A stretch of DNA of 64,000 nucleotides from Aeromonas veronii (GTDB lineage: Bacteria > Pseudomonadota > Gammaproteobacteria > Enterobacterales > Aeromonadaceae). The stretch covers positions 894,501 through 958,500 of the forward strand of contig CP101033.1 of NCBI GenBank assembly GCA_041319085.1, written 5' to 3'. Below the pieces are notes generated by a model. That model made no database searches, was not told the origin of the DNA, and saw only the letters and a program-made list of their open reading frames with translations. The translations under genes were made by a program, and so were the position numbers. Numbering within the stretch: position 1 is the stretch's first letter; each line of letters starts with the position of its first letter. Positions 38,866 to 47,680 of the stretch are shown piece after piece.

Positions 38866-39975
38866 ATGGCGCTGAGCACAACCCAGGAAATCATTGCCGA
38901 TATCAAGGCGGGCAAGATGGTGATCCTGATGGATGACGAAGACAGGGAGAACGAAGGTGACCTCATCATGGCCGCCTCCTGCGTCCGTCCGGAGGATATC
39001 AACTTCATGGCCCGCTACGGCCGTGGCCTCATCTGCCTGACGCTGACCCGGGATCGCTGCAAGCAGCTGGCGCTGCCGCTGATGGTGGATCGCAACAATG
39101 CCCAGTTCTCCACCGCCTTCACCGTGACCATCGAAGCGGCCGAAGGGGTGACGACCGGTATCTCCGCCGCCGATCGCGCGGTGACCGTGCAGGCGGCGGT
39201 GGCGCCCAATGCCAAGGCGGCCGATCTGGTGCAGCCGGGCCATATCTTCCCGCTGATGGCGCAGGATGGCGGCGTGCTGACCCGTGCCGGTCACACCGAG
39301 GCGGGCTGCGATCTGGCCCGTCTGGCCGGTTACGAGGCGGCTTCCGTCATCGTCGAGATCCTCAACGAGGATGGCTCCATGGCGCGCCGTCCGGATTTAG
39401 AGATCTTCGCCGAACAGCACGGCATCAAGCTTGGTACCATTGCCGACCTTATCGAGTACCGCAACCAGCACGAGACCACGGTCGAGAAGGTGGCCGAGTG
39501 CAAGCTGCCCACCGAGTTTGGCGAGTTTGACCTCATCACCTTCCGCGACACCATCGACAATCAGGTTCACTTCGCCCTGAAAAAGGGTGAGGTTCAGGCC
39601 GATCAGCCGACGCTGGTGCGCGTCCATCTGCACGATGTGCTGAGCGATTTGCTGCTGACCGACCGCCACGCTGCCCGCAGCTGGCCGCTGCCCAAATCCA
39701 TGGCGCGCATCGCCAGCGAAGGCGGGGTGCTGGTGATTTTGGGGGCGGAATCCCATGGCGAGGAGCTGCTGGCCCGGGTCAAGGGCTTTGAAGCCGCCGA
39801 CAAGGGGCTGGCGCCGGAAGGGGCCAAGTGGCAGGGCACCTCACGCCGGGTTGGCGTGGGCTCCCAGATCCTTAAGGCGCTCGGCGTGAGCAAGATGCGT
39901 CTGCTGAGCTCGCCGAAGAAGTACCATGCCCTCGGCGGTTTCGGGCTGGAAGTGGTTGAGTACGTCGGCGAGTAA
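38866..39975 (+). CDS. ribBX: 3,4-dihydroxy-2-butanone 4-phosphate synthase with degenerate GTP cyclohydrolase II-like domain
   Basis: The 369-residue protein starts with a complete RibB domain (about 1-205; [10 protein letters not shown] near 24-33 and His-Thr-Glu near 143-145). The C-terminal part (about 206-369) follows the GTP cyclohydrolase II fold but lacks the zinc cysteine cluster (Cys-X2-Gly-Asp to Arg-Cys-Asp-Cys-Gly), so it should not cleave GTP. This is the RibBX layout described for Shewanella, Vibrio and related bacteria, so a separate RibA is expected elsewhere. Its 3' end is repeated three times downstream. Confidence 0.93.
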   Translation: MALSTTQEIIADIKAGKMVILMDDEDRENEGDLIMAASCVRPEDINFMARYGRGLICLTLTRDRCKQLALPLMVDRNNAQFSTAFTVTIEAAEGVTTGISAADRAVTVQAAVAPNAKAADLVQPGHIFPLMAQDGGVLTRAGHTEAGCDLARLAGYEAASVIVEILNEDGSMARRPDLEIFAEQHGIKLGTIADLIEYRNQHETTVEKVAECKLPTEFGEFDLITFRDTIDNQVHFALKKGEVQADQPTLVRVHLHDVLSDLLLTDRHAARSWPLPKSMARIASEGGVLVILGAESHGEELLARVKGFEAADKGLAPEGAKWQGTSRRVGVGSQILKALGVSKMRLLSSPKKYHALGGFGLEVVEYVGE

Positions 39976-40221
39976 AGTTCCACCAGAGAAGTTCCATCCC
40001 CTCCCGGGTGGTTTCGGGCTGGAAGTCGTGGAATACGTCGGCGAGTAAAGGACTCAAGGTTCTACCAGAGAAGTACCATCCCCTTCCGGGTGGTTTCGGT
40101 TTGGAAGTGGTTGAGTACATCGGCGAGTAAAGTTCCACCAGAGAAGTACCATCCCCTTCCGGGCGGTTTCGGTCTGGAAGTAGTGGAATACATCGGCGAG
40201 TACGCGCGCCGGACTGGTTAA
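39976..40221 (+). repeat. Three tandem diverged copies of the ribBX 3' end
   Basis: Copies end at 40048, 40130 and 40221, with spacings of 73, 82 and 91 bases. Each contains the last dozen codons ([10 protein letters not shown]-(Val/Ile)-Gly-Glu) preceded by a shared Pro-Glu-Lys-(Phe/Tyr)-His-Pro-Leu-Pro segment that differs slightly from the gene. Codon changes are synonymous except Val to Ile. The first two keep TAA; the third runs on for six codons to another TAA. None has a start codon. Confidence 0.9.
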
Positions 40222-40229
40222 ATCGTGAT

Positions 40230-40258
40230 CATGGCTGTCTATTGCGGCCATGGTTTTT
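40230..40258 (+). terminator. Terminator between the ribBX repeats and ribH
   Basis: CATGGC pairs with GCCATG across an 11-base loop and is followed by GTTTTTG. It would end ribBX readthrough before the ribH promoter. Confidence 0.6.
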
Positions 40259-40273
40259 GTCGTGGGTCTGTTG

Positions 40274-40282
40274 TGCTAGAAT
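40274..40282 (+). promoter_or_regulatory. Candidate extended -10 promoter of ribH-nusB
   Basis: TGCTAGAAT fits the extended -10 form TGnTAnnnT, 52 bases before the ribH start and directly after a terminator. The -35 region is poor. Confidence 0.5.
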
Positions 40283-40333
40283 GTGCGCACTTTTGACTCC
40301 GGCCCTTTTGATTGCACAGATACAGGATTTCCA

Positions 40334-40804
40334 ATGAAGGTTATCGAAGGAAATATCGCCGCTCCTGAGGCGCGCGTTGCTATTGTTGTTGCCCGTTTCA
40401 ACAGCTTCATCAACGACAGTCTGGTGAACGGCGCGGTGGACGTACTGAAGCGTCAAGGTCAAGTGCAGGACAGCAACCTGACACTGGTAAAAGTGCCGGG
40501 CGCGGTTGAAATGCCATTGGTCATCAAGAAGCTGGCCAAGAGTGGTCAATACGACGCCATCGTGGCGGTCGGTACTGTCATCCGTGGCGGCACCTACCAC
40601 TTCGACCTGGTGGCAAACGAGAACAGCAAGGGCATGGCCCAGGTAATGATGGAATATGAAATTCCCGTTGCCTTCGGTGTGCTGACCACTGAAAACATTG
40701 AACAAGCCATCGAGCGTGCAGGTACCAAGGCGGGTAACAAGGGTGCAGAGGCTGCACTGGCAGCGCTCGAAATGATCAACGTCCTGAAAGAACTGGACGT
40801 GTAA
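40334..40804 (+). CDS. ribH: 6,7-dimethyl-8-ribityllumazine synthase
   Basis: The 156-residue protein matches RibH (156 in E. coli). It has the substrate-binding segments Arg-Phe-Asn-Ser-Phe near 21-25, Pro-Gly-Ala-Val-Glu near 57-61 and Gly-Thr-Val-Ile-Arg-Gly-Gly-Thr near 82-89. It condenses the RibB product with the RibD-derived pyrimidine. ATG 40334 gives the conserved Met-Lys-Val-Ile-Glu-Gly start. nusB follows by 14 bases, as in E. coli. Confidence 0.97.
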   Translation: MKVIEGNIAAPEARVAIVVARFNSFINDSLVNGAVDVLKRQGQVQDSNLTLVKVPGAVEMPLVIKKLAKSGQYDAIVAVGTVIRGGTYHFDLVANENSKGMAQVMMEYEIPVAFGVLTTENIEQAIERAGTKAGNKGAEAALAALEMINVLKELDV

Positions 40805-40818
40805 CGAGGAGAAGTACA

Positions 40819-41232
40819 TTGAAACCGTCTGAGCGCCGTAAAGCCCGCCATTGCGCCACCCAGGCCATCTACCAGTGGCAGATGACCAAGGCTAACGTGG
40901 GTGACATCGAAGAGCAGTTCAAGATCGATCAGGACACCAAGGGTGTAGACCTGAGCTATTTCCGCGATCTGCTGTTCGGGGTAGCCCTCCACTGCAACGA
41001 GCTGGACAAGGTGTTTGCACCTTACCTCTCCCGTCCGCTGGAAGAAGTGGACATGGTGGACAAGGCGATCCTGCGTCTGGCGACCTACGAGCTGACCCGT
41101 CGTGATGATGTACCGCCGCGCGTGGTCATCAACGAAGCGATCGAGCTGGCCAAAGCCTTCGCCGCCGATGACAGCCACAAGTTTGTCAACGGTGTACTGG
41201 ACAAGGTGATCAAGTCGCTGAACAAGCGTTGA
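40819..41232 (+). CDS. nusB: Transcription antitermination factor NusB
   Basis: The 137-residue helical protein matches NusB (139), with conserved Arg-Arg-Lys-Ala-Arg near the N-terminus and Ile-Asn-Glu-Ala-Ile-Glu-Leu-Ala-Lys near 104-112. It binds boxA RNA with S10 during rRNA antitermination. The start is TTG at 40819, preceded by GAGGAG at 40806-40811; no ATG or GTG lies in the right place for the conserved Lys-Pro-Ser-Glu-Arg-Arg start. Confidence 0.95.
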   Translation: MKPSERRKARHCATQAIYQWQMTKANVGDIEEQFKIDQDTKGVDLSYFRDLLFGVALHCNELDKVFAPYLSRPLEEVDMVDKAILRLATYELTRRDDVPPRVVINEAIELAKAFAADDSHKFVNGVLDKVIKSLNKR

Positions 41233-41261
41233 TCCTGCTGTCCGTCAGCATCTAAGAGAGG

Positions 41262-41284
41262 AGCCAGCTTATTGCTGGCTTTTT
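41262..41284 (+). terminator. Terminator between nusB and thiL
   Basis: AGCCAGC pairs with GCTGGCT around TTATT and is followed by TTTT. It ends five bases before the thiL ATG and overlaps the only Shine-Dalgarno-like purine tract in front of it. Confidence 0.75.
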
Positions 41285-41289
41285 ACTGT

Positions 41290-42249
41290 ATGGGTGAATT
41301 TGAGCTGATTGATAAGTACTTCAAGGTTCCCCACGCCCGCAAGGACGTGGTGATGGGCCCTGGAGATGACTGTGCCCTGCTGACCCTGCCCCCCGATACC
41401 CAGCTGGCGGTGAGCACCGACACTCTGGTGAGCGGCGTACACTTCTTTCCCGACATGGATCCGGTAGATCTCGGCTACAAGGCGCTGGCGGTCAATCTCT
41501 CCGATCTCGCCGCCATGGGGGCCGAGCCGCGCTGGGTGTCGCTGGCGCTGACCCTGCCTGCCATCAACGAAGGTTGGGTTGCCGGTTTTGCCGAAGGGTT
41601 CCTGGAGCTGGCCGAGTACTACAACGTCGCGCTGGTGGGGGGAGATATGACCCGCGGGCCGCTCTCCATCACCATTTCGGTGAAGGGGTCGGTGCCTGCC
41701 GGGCGCGCCCTGATGCGCAGCGGCGCCAAAGCCGGTGACGGCATCTATGTCACCGGCACTCTGGGGGATGCCGCGCTGGCGCTCTCCCACCTGCTGGGCA
41801 AACGCACCCTCAACGAGAACCAGCTGGCGGCCGTGCTGCCACGGCTCGACCATCCGCATCCCCGCATTCTGGCGGGTCAGGCGCTGCGCGGGCTGGCGGG
41901 CAGTGCGCTGGACCTCTCCGACGGTCTGGCATCGGATCTCGGCCATATCCTCAAAGCGTCCGGCGTGCGGGCCCAGATCGATCTCGATCTGCTGCCGCTC
42001 TCGCCGGTGCTGCAGGATGCGGTGAGCGAGCAGGAGGCGTGGCAACTGGCGCTGGCCGGTGGCGATGACTACGAGCTCTGTTTTACCGTACCGGAGGAGC
42101 ACCGCGGCGCGCTCGATACGGCGCTGGCCCACAGCGGGGTCAAGTTCAGCCGCATCGGCCGTATCGTGGCGGGCGAGCCCGGCATCGACTACCTGCGTGG
42201 CGAACAAGTGGTGGCGTTGCAACTGAAAGGGTGGGATCACTTCGCATGA
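41290..42249 (+). CDS. thiL: Thiamine-monophosphate kinase
   Basis: The 319-residue protein matches ThiL (325), with the PurM-like fold motifs Gly-Asp-Asp-Cys-Ala-Leu-Leu near 27-33, Ser-Thr-Asp-Thr-Leu-Val-Ser-Gly-Val-His near 44-53 and Asp-Leu-Ser-Asp-Gly-Leu near 209-214. It phosphorylates thiamine monophosphate to the active cofactor. ATG 41290 gives the conserved Met-Gly-Glu-Phe start but lacks an ordinary ribosome binding site; TTG 41272 lies in the terminator loop and would add six residues. It overlaps pgpA by four bases. Confidence 0.95.
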   Translation: MGEFELIDKYFKVPHARKDVVMGPGDDCALLTLPPDTQLAVSTDTLVSGVHFFPDMDPVDLGYKALAVNLSDLAAMGAEPRWVSLALTLPAINEGWVAGFAEGFLELAEYYNVALVGGDMTRGPLSITISVKGSVPAGRALMRSGAKAGDGIYVTGTLGDAALALSHLLGKRTLNENQLAAVLPRLDHPHPRILAGQALRGLAGSALDLSDGLASDLGHILKASGVRAQIDLDLLPLSPVLQDAVSEQEAWQLALAGGDDYELCFTVPEEHRGALDTALAHSGVKFSRIGRIVAGEPGIDYLRGEQVVALQLKGWDHFA

Positions 42250-42740
42250 GTTTGTTCAGGATAAAACCCGAGCTGACACGACTGGATCTGAAAAATCCGC
42301 TTCATTTTTTAGCGGTGGGGTTTGGTTCCGGTCTCAGCCCCAAGGCGCCGGGCACCATGGGCACCCTGGCGGCCATTCCGCTCTATCTGCTGGTGAGCGG
42401 TCTGCCGACCCACTGGTTCATCGCCTTGCTGGCGGCGGGCTTTGTGGTGGGGATCCGCATCTGCCAGAGCGCTACCGATGCCATCGGCATGCCGGATCAC
42501 GGCGCCATCGTCTGGGACGAGGTGATTGGTTTTGGTGTCACCATGATCGCCGCGCCAGCCGGTTGGGAGTGGGTGGTGGCGGGCTTCGCGCTGTTCCGGT
42601 TGTTTGATGTGCTTAAGCCCTGGCCCATCTCCTGGTTTGATCGCCGCATTCATGGCGGATTCGGCATCATGCTGGACGATCTGATCGCCGGCCTGTTCGC
42701 CCTGTTTTGTATGCAATTACTGGCGTTCTGGCTCGGCTGA
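42246..42740 (+). CDS. pgpA: Phosphatidylglycerophosphatase A
   Basis: The 164-residue membrane protein matches PgpA (172), with the conserved Phe-Gly-Ser-Gly-Leu-Ser-Pro-Lys-Ala-Pro-Gly-Thr-Met-Gly motif near 26-39 and Trp-Asp-Glu-Val near 93-96. It dephosphorylates phosphatidylglycerophosphate in phospholipid synthesis. The ATGA overlap with thiL indicates coupled translation. Confidence 0.95.
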   Translation: MSLFRIKPELTRLDLKNPLHFLAVGFGSGLSPKAPGTMGTLAAIPLYLLVSGLPTHWFIALLAAGFVVGIRICQSATDAIGMPDHGAIVWDEVIGFGVTMIAAPAGWEWVVAGFALFRLFDVLKPWPISWFDRRIHGGFGIMLDDLIAGLFALFCMQLLAFWLG

Positions 42741-42751
42741 ATGCCACCTTC

Positions 42752-42779
42752 CGGGGGATGACCGTTCTGGCATCCCCCG
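42752..42779 (+). terminator. Probable pgpA terminator hairpin
   Basis: CGGGGGATG pairs perfectly with CATCCCCCG around a ten-base loop, 11 bases after the pgpA stop. The T tract is weak (ATTTAT). Confidence 0.6.
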
Positions 42780-43252
42780 ATTTATCTCTGCTTAATTTTC
42801 ATTCATCGGCATATGCTGCCGTTTATCATCCATTTCACATAAATATTCACTACTCATTCGGAGCTTGCGATCGTTTTTGAAATAGTGATAAATGCTGCTT
42901 GTTGCGCTATTGTTGAAATTAAAGTAATGATACAGATAGATGTACGGATGCACCGGCCATTTATGTGATAAAAATCATCATTTATCTCTACTGAATTGGT
43001 TGTTATCTGCACAAAACATTGCGGAATTGTATAACTCAATCATTTACACCCGTGGTCAAACCGTCTAAGTTACTCGCGGGTTATTCCAAAAAAATGCAAA
43101 AAACCCGCCCGGATCGCTGGTTTCGCTGCCTCATGGATTGAGCGTTTTTTATTCTATAAACACTCAATATCAACTGCCCAAGGTAACAACCGGCATCTGC
43201 GGCTGATTTACGGACGAATTATTTGGGACGGATGTCCCCCGCAGAGGTAAAC
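42780..43252. other. AT-rich regulatory region upstream of the peptide ABC importer
   Basis: About 470 bases, much richer in A and T than the flanking genes, with no credible ORF. It contains an FNR/CRP-like site at 42964-42980 and an inverted repeat GCGGGTT...AACCCGC near 43076-43110. This is a long leader for a single operon, consistent with regulated expression. Confidence 0.6.
42964..42980. promoter_or_regulatory. FNR/CRP-family-like site
   Basis: TGTGATAAAAATCATCA contains TGAT-N4-ATCA, the core of an FNR site, and TGTGA-N6-TCATC, which matches the left half of a CRP site well and the right half partly. Which regulator binds, if any, cannot be told from sequence. Confidence 0.4.
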
Positions 43253-44977
43253 ATGTCCTTGCTCGAAGTAAAGAACTTGCGGATCGAGTACCCCTCCCGC
43301 TACGGGGTGCTGGCCGCGGTGAAGGATCTCTCTTTCTCTATCGAAAAGGGTGAGATTGTCGGGGTGGTCGGTGAATCCGGCGCCGGCAAGTCCACCATCG
43401 GCAACGCCGTTATCGATCTGCTCAGCCCCCCCGGGCACATTGCCCGTGGCGATATCTATCTCAATGGCGAGCTTATCTCCGGCAAGAGCCAGAACGAGAT
43501 GCGGGCCATCCGTGGCTCCCGTATCGGGTTCATCTTCCAGGACCCCATGACCTCCCTCAACCCGCTGTTCACCGTTGAGCATCAGCTGGTGGAGACCATT
43601 CTGGCCAATACCGACCTCTCTCGCGAGGCTGCTTTTGCCAAGGCGCTGGCGCTGATGGGGGCGGTGGGGATCCCGCAGCCGGAGCTGCGCATCAAGCAGT
43701 ATCCGCACCAGTTCTCCGGTGGCATGCGTCAGCGGGTGGTGATTGCCATCGCGCTCTCCTGCGATCCGGAGCTGATCATCGCCGATGAGCCGACCACGGC
43801 GCTGGACGTCTCCATTCAGGATCAGATCCTCCAGCTTATCCGCACCCTCTGCAAAGAGCGTCAGGTGGGCTGCATGCTGGTGACTCACGACATGGGGGTG
43901 GTCTCCAACGTCACCGACAAGGTGGCGGTGATGTATCGCGGTGATCTGGTGGAGTTCGGCACCACCGAGCAGGTGCTGGGCAGCCCCAATCACCCCTATA
44001 CCCGCAGCCTCATCTCGGCGGTCCCCCGCTCCGACGTGAAGCTGGTGCGCTTCCCGCTGGTCTCCTATATCGAGGATGCCAGTGCGCCGGAAACCAATAT
44101 CGACCTCAAGACCCACTGGCTCGGCCAGAGTCAGGACGAGCGTGCCTATGAAGGGGCGCTGCTGCGGGTGGAGAACGTCGATCTGAAGTTCGTCACCAAG
44201 GACTCCATCTTCCCGAGCCGCCGCCAGTATGTGCGGGCCTGCAACAACATCAGCTTCGAGATCTTCGAAGGGGAGACCTTCGGTCTGGTGGGGGAGTCCG
44301 GCTCCGGCAAATCGACCATTGCCCGCGCCATCACCGGCCTCTATCCGCCTGATACCGGCAAGATCTTCTTCGAGGGGATCGATCTGACCGCGCTCAAGAG
44401 CGAGCGTGAGCGCCGTCCGCTGCGCCGCCAGATGCAGATGGTGTTCCAGAACCCCTATTCGTCAATGAACCCGCGGATGAAGGTGCGCGACATCATTGCC
44501 GAGCCGATCCGCTTCCATCAGCTGGCGAGCAGCGAGAGCCAGATCGAGGGGATCGTCAACGATCTGCTGGATCACGTCGGGCTCGGCCGCGGTGCCGGGG
44601 TCAAGTATCCCCACGAGTTCTCCGGCGGCCAGCGCCAGCGCATCTCCATCGCCCGCGCCCTGGCCACGCGCCCGCGTTTTCTCATCTGCGACGAGCCAAC
44701 CTCGGCGCTGGATGTGTCGGTGCAGGCCCAGATCCTCAACCTGCTCAAGGATCTGCAGCAGGAGCTCAAGCTCACCATGTTGTTCATCAGCCACGATCTG
44801 CCGGTGATCCGTCAGATGTGCGACCGCATCGGGGTGATGCAGCACGGTCATCTGGTGGAAGTGGCCGAGACCGAGAAACTCTTTACCAATGCCGAGCATG
44901 AGTACAGCCGCAAGCTGATCTCCCTCATGCCGGAGTTCAAGGGAATGTCCCGCGAGGGGCTGGAAATCGCAAGCTAG
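43253..44977 (+). CDS. Peptide-type ABC importer, fused ATP-binding protein
   Basis: The 574-residue protein joins two ABC ATPases. Domain one (about 1-265) has Walker A Gly-Glu-Ser-Gly-Ala-Gly-Lys-Ser-Thr, signature Phe-Ser-Gly-Gly-Met-Arg-Gln and Walker B Ile-Ile-Ala-Asp-Glu-Pro-Thr. Domain two (about 300-570) has Gly-Glu-Ser-Gly-Ser-Gly-Lys-Ser-Thr, Phe-Ser-Gly-Gly-Gln-Arg-Gln and Leu-Ile-Cys-Asp-Glu-Pro-Thr. A DppD-DppF-like pair is thus fused, as in YejF or GsiA. It drives import of a peptide or peptide-like solute. ATG 43253 has AGAGGTAA upstream. Confidence 0.93.
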   Translation: MSLLEVKNLRIEYPSRYGVLAAVKDLSFSIEKGEIVGVVGESGAGKSTIGNAVIDLLSPPGHIARGDIYLNGELISGKSQNEMRAIRGSRIGFIFQDPMTSLNPLFTVEHQLVETILANTDLSREAAFAKALALMGAVGIPQPELRIKQYPHQFSGGMRQRVVIAIALSCDPELIIADEPTTALDVSIQDQILQLIRTLCKERQVGCMLVTHDMGVVSNVTDKVAVMYRGDLVEFGTTEQVLGSPNHPYTRSLISAVPRSDVKLVRFPLVSYIEDASAPETNIDLKTHWLGQSQDERAYEGALLRVENVDLKFVTKDSIFPSRRQYVRACNNISFEIFEGETFGLVGESGSGKSTIARAITGLYPPDTGKIFFEGIDLTALKSERERRPLRRQMQMVFQNPYSSMNPRMKVRDIIAEPIRFHQLASSESQIEGIVNDLLDHVGLGRGAGVKYPHEFSGGQRQRISIARALATRPRFLICDEPTSALDVSVQAQILNLLKDLQQELKLTMLFISHDLPVIRQMCDRIGVMQHGHLVEVAETEKLFTNAEHEYSRKLISLMPEFKGMSREGLEIAS

Positions 44978-45047
44978 GATTGGGCCGGTGCGCCGGTCTG
45001 CTTGTCAAAAAAAGTGTCATAAAAAAGCCAAAAGCATGGAGAACAAG

Positions 45048-46604
45048 ATGAAAAAAGGATTGTCCAAGATTGCCCTGGCGCTGTTTGCCGCCGGTTTCGC
45101 CTTCAGTGTCTCAGCCGCTGATATCAAGGTGGGTGTCGCCTCTGACGCCACGTCGCTGGATCCGCAGGAGCAGCTCTCCGGTCAGACCCTGGAGATGTCG
45201 CACCTGGTATTCGATCCCCTGATGCGTTACACCCAGGACCTGCAGTTCGAGCCCCGTCTGGCCGAGAAGTTCGAGCGTGTCGATGACAAGACCGTCCGCT
45301 TCCACCTGCGCAAAGGGGTCAAGTTCCACTCCGGTAACGACTTCACCGCTGACGACGTGGTGTGGACCGTCAACCGTCTGAAAGCCTCCGTCGACTTCAA
45401 GGCGATCTTCGATCCCATTAGCGAAGTGAAGAAGGTCGATGACTACACCGTGGATCTCGTCACCGCCAAGCCGTTCCCGCTGGTGCTGCAGACCGTCACC
45501 TACATCTTCCCGATGGACTCCAAGTTCTACACCGGCAAGACCGAAGCGGGCAAAGACAAGGCCGAGATCGTCAAAAACGGCGACTCCTATGCCTCTACCC
45601 ACGTCTCCGGTACTGGCCCGTTCACCGTCAAGTTCCGCGAGCAGGGTGTGAAGCTGGATTATGCCCGCAACGCCAACTACTGGGACAAAGCCTCCAAGGG
45701 TAACGTCGAGAACCTGACCGTGGTGCCGATCAAGGAAGATGCGACCCGTGTTGCAGCCCTGCTGGGTGGCGACGTGGATATGATCTATCCGGTTGCGCCG
45801 AACGATCTGGAGCGAGTGAAGAATGGCAAGGACTCCCAGCTGGTCACCCTGTCCGGTACCCGCGCCATCATCATCGAGCTGAACCAGAACACCAACCCGG
45901 CGCTGAAAGACAAGCGCGTGCGTCAGGCGATCAACTACGCCATCAACCAAGTGGGCATCGTCGAGAAGATCAACAAGGGCTTCGGTACCCCTGCTGGCCA
46001 GCTGAGCCCGAAAGGCTATGCCGGTCACAACGAGGCGCTGGTGCCCCAGTATGATCTGGCCAAGGCCAAGGAGCTGATGAAGGAGGCCGGTTACGAGAAA
46101 GGCTTCAAGATGACCTTCATCTCCCCGGCAGCGCGCTACGTCAACGACGTCAAGATTGCCCAGGCTGTCTCCGCCATGCTGGCCAAGATCAACATCAAGG
46201 TGGATCTGAAGACCATGCCGGTGGCCCAGTACTGGCCGGAGTTTGACAAGTGCGCCGCCGACATGCAGCTGATTGGCTGGCACTCCGACACTGAAGATAC
46301 CGCGAACTTCTTCGAGTTCCTGACCTTCACCAAGGATGCCAAGACCGGTATGGGCCAGTACAACTGCGCCGGTTATGCCAACGCCGAAGCTGACAAGATG
46401 GTGATGGATGCCAATGCCGAGACCGATCCGGCCAAGCGTGCCGAGATGCTGAAAAAGGTCGAGGCCATGCTGATCGAAGATGCTGCCTACGTGCCGTTGC
46501 ACTGGGAAGATCTGGCCTATGGCGCCAAGAAAAACGTCGACATCAAGCCGGTGGTCAACGTGATGAACTTCCCTTACCTGGGTGACCTGGTGGTCAGCAA
46601 GTAA
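45048..46604 (+). CDS. Peptide-type ABC importer, periplasmic substrate-binding protein (SBP family 5)
   Basis: The 518-residue protein has a signal peptide (cleavage after Val-Ser-Ala, near residue 22) and the family 5 extracellular solute-binding fold, with the N-terminal Ala-Thr-Ser-Leu-Asp-Pro-Gln motif (about 33-39). It captures peptides, or in some relatives metallophores or glycosidic solutes, in the periplasm. ATG 45048 is preferred over ATG 45036 because GGAGAA lies six bases upstream and the signal peptide starts there. Strong hairpins follow the gene. Confidence 0.92.
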   Translation: MKKGLSKIALALFAAGFAFSVSAADIKVGVASDATSLDPQEQLSGQTLEMSHLVFDPLMRYTQDLQFEPRLAEKFERVDDKTVRFHLRKGVKFHSGNDFTADDVVWTVNRLKASVDFKAIFDPISEVKKVDDYTVDLVTAKPFPLVLQTVTYIFPMDSKFYTGKTEAGKDKAEIVKNGDSYASTHVSGTGPFTVKFREQGVKLDYARNANYWDKASKGNVENLTVVPIKEDATRVAALLGGDVDMIYPVAPNDLERVKNGKDSQLVTLSGTRAIIIELNQNTNPALKDKRVRQAINYAINQVGIVEKINKGFGTPAGQLSPKGYAGHNEALVPQYDLAKAKELMKEAGYEKGFKMTFISPAARYVNDVKIAQAVSAMLAKINIKVDLKTMPVAQYWPEFDKCAADMQLIGWHSDTEDTANFFEFLTFTKDAKTGMGQYNCAGYANAEADKMVMDANAETDPAKRAEMLKKVEAMLIEDAAYVPLHWEDLAYGAKKNVDIKPVVNVMNFPYLGDLVVSK

Positions 46605-46624
46605 GAGAACGTCGCAAGGAAGGA

Positions 46625-46686
46625 CGGGGCGGGGTGGTCAGCTGGCCACTCCGCCCACTAACAGAAGCCTGTGCCACGACACAGGC
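46625..46686 (+). other. Two hairpins between the binding-protein and permease genes
   Basis: GGGCGGGGTGG with its near-complement CCACTCCGCCC (about 46626-46655) and CCTGTG-N6-CACAGG (46669-46686) lie in the 99-base gap. Such hairpins protect the 5' mRNA segment and keep the binding protein in excess over the membrane parts. Confidence 0.6.
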
Positions 46687-46703
46687 CACGTAGAAGGACA
46701 AGC

Positions 46704-47678
46704 ATGTTTACATTCCTGCTGAAACGGTTCTATCAGGCCGTGATAGTGATGTTCGTCATCAGCCTGGTCGCCTTCTCCATCCAGGATAACCTGGGTGACC
46801 CGTTGCGCGAGCTGGTGGGACAATCCGTCTCCGAAGCCCAGCGTCACGAGTTGCGCGAGAAGATGGGCCTTAACGATCCCTTCCTCATCAAATACAGCCG
46901 TTTTTTGAAAAATGCGGTGCATGGGGATTTGGGCACCTCCTATTTCTTCAAGCGACCCGCTCTCGAGGTGATCCTCGACAAGCTGGTGGCTACCCTTGAG
47001 CTGGTGTTTGCTGCCGCGCTCATCATCGTGGTGGTTTCCATTCCACTCGGTGTCTATTCGGCGATCCGCCCGCGCAGCATTCCCACCAAGATCATCATGG
47101 CGGGGAGCAGTATCGGTATCTCGATCCCGGTATTTTTGACCGCCATCATGCTGATGTACCTCTTCTCCATCCAGCTGGGCTGGCTGCCGGCCTATGGCCG
47201 CGGCGAGACCCGTAACCTGCTGGGCTGGGAGTCGGGCTTCTTCACCTGGGATGGCATCAAGCACCTGATCCTGCCCGCGGTGTCGCTCTCCTCCATCATG
47301 TTGCCGCTGTTTATCCGCTTGGTGCGCTCCGAAATGCTGGAGCAGCTCTCCTCCGAGTACGTCAAGTTCGCCCGCGCCAAGGGGCTGGACAACAACAAGG
47401 TCTACTATCAGCACGCCCTCAAAAACACCATGCTGCCGGTCATTACCGTTGGCGGGGTGCAGATCGGTACCATGGTGGCCTACACCATCCTGACCGAGAG
47501 CGTGTTCCAGTGGCCGGGCACCGGCTTCCTGTTCCTTGAGGCGATCCACCGGGTCGATACCCCGCTGATCACCGCCTACGTCATCTTCGTGGGGCTGATC
47601 TTCGTGGTGACCAATACCCTGGTCGACCTGCTCTATGGGTTGATTAACCCGACCGTTAACCTGACTGCCAAGGGGTAA
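46704..47678 (+). CDS. Peptide-type ABC importer, permease (DppB/OppB-like)
   Basis: The 324-residue protein has six hydrophobic helices, with the first near 9-29, and the EAA-type cytoplasmic loop (Tyr-Val-Lys-Phe-Ala-Arg-Ala-Lys-Gly-Leu, near 224-233) that contacts the ATPase. ATG 46704 begins the conserved Phe-Leu-Leu-Lys-Arg-Phe N-terminus. The second permease gene follows after two bases. Confidence 0.94.
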   Translation: MFTFLLKRFYQAVIVMFVISLVAFSIQDNLGDPLRELVGQSVSEAQRHELREKMGLNDPFLIKYSRFLKNAVHGDLGTSYFFKRPALEVILDKLVATLELVFAAALIIVVVSIPLGVYSAIRPRSIPTKIIMAGSSIGISIPVFLTAIMLMYLFSIQLGWLPAYGRGETRNLLGWESGFFTWDGIKHLILPAVSLSSIMLPLFIRLVRSEMLEQLSSEYVKFARAKGLDNNKVYYQHALKNTMLPVITVGGVQIGTMVAYTILTESVFQWPGTGFLFLEAIHRVDTPLITAYVIFVGLIFVVTNTLVDLLYGLINPTVNLTAKG

Positions 47679-47680
47679 GC

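Noticed and set aside
39976..40221. CRISPR array or phage attachment array at the ribBX repeats
   Set aside because: Repeat units are 73-91 bases, diverged and coding-like with no unique spacers, and no integrase gene is nearby.
42854..43039. 61-codon minus-strand frame upstream of the ABC operon
   Set aside because: Chance frame in AT-rich DNA without a ribosome binding site.
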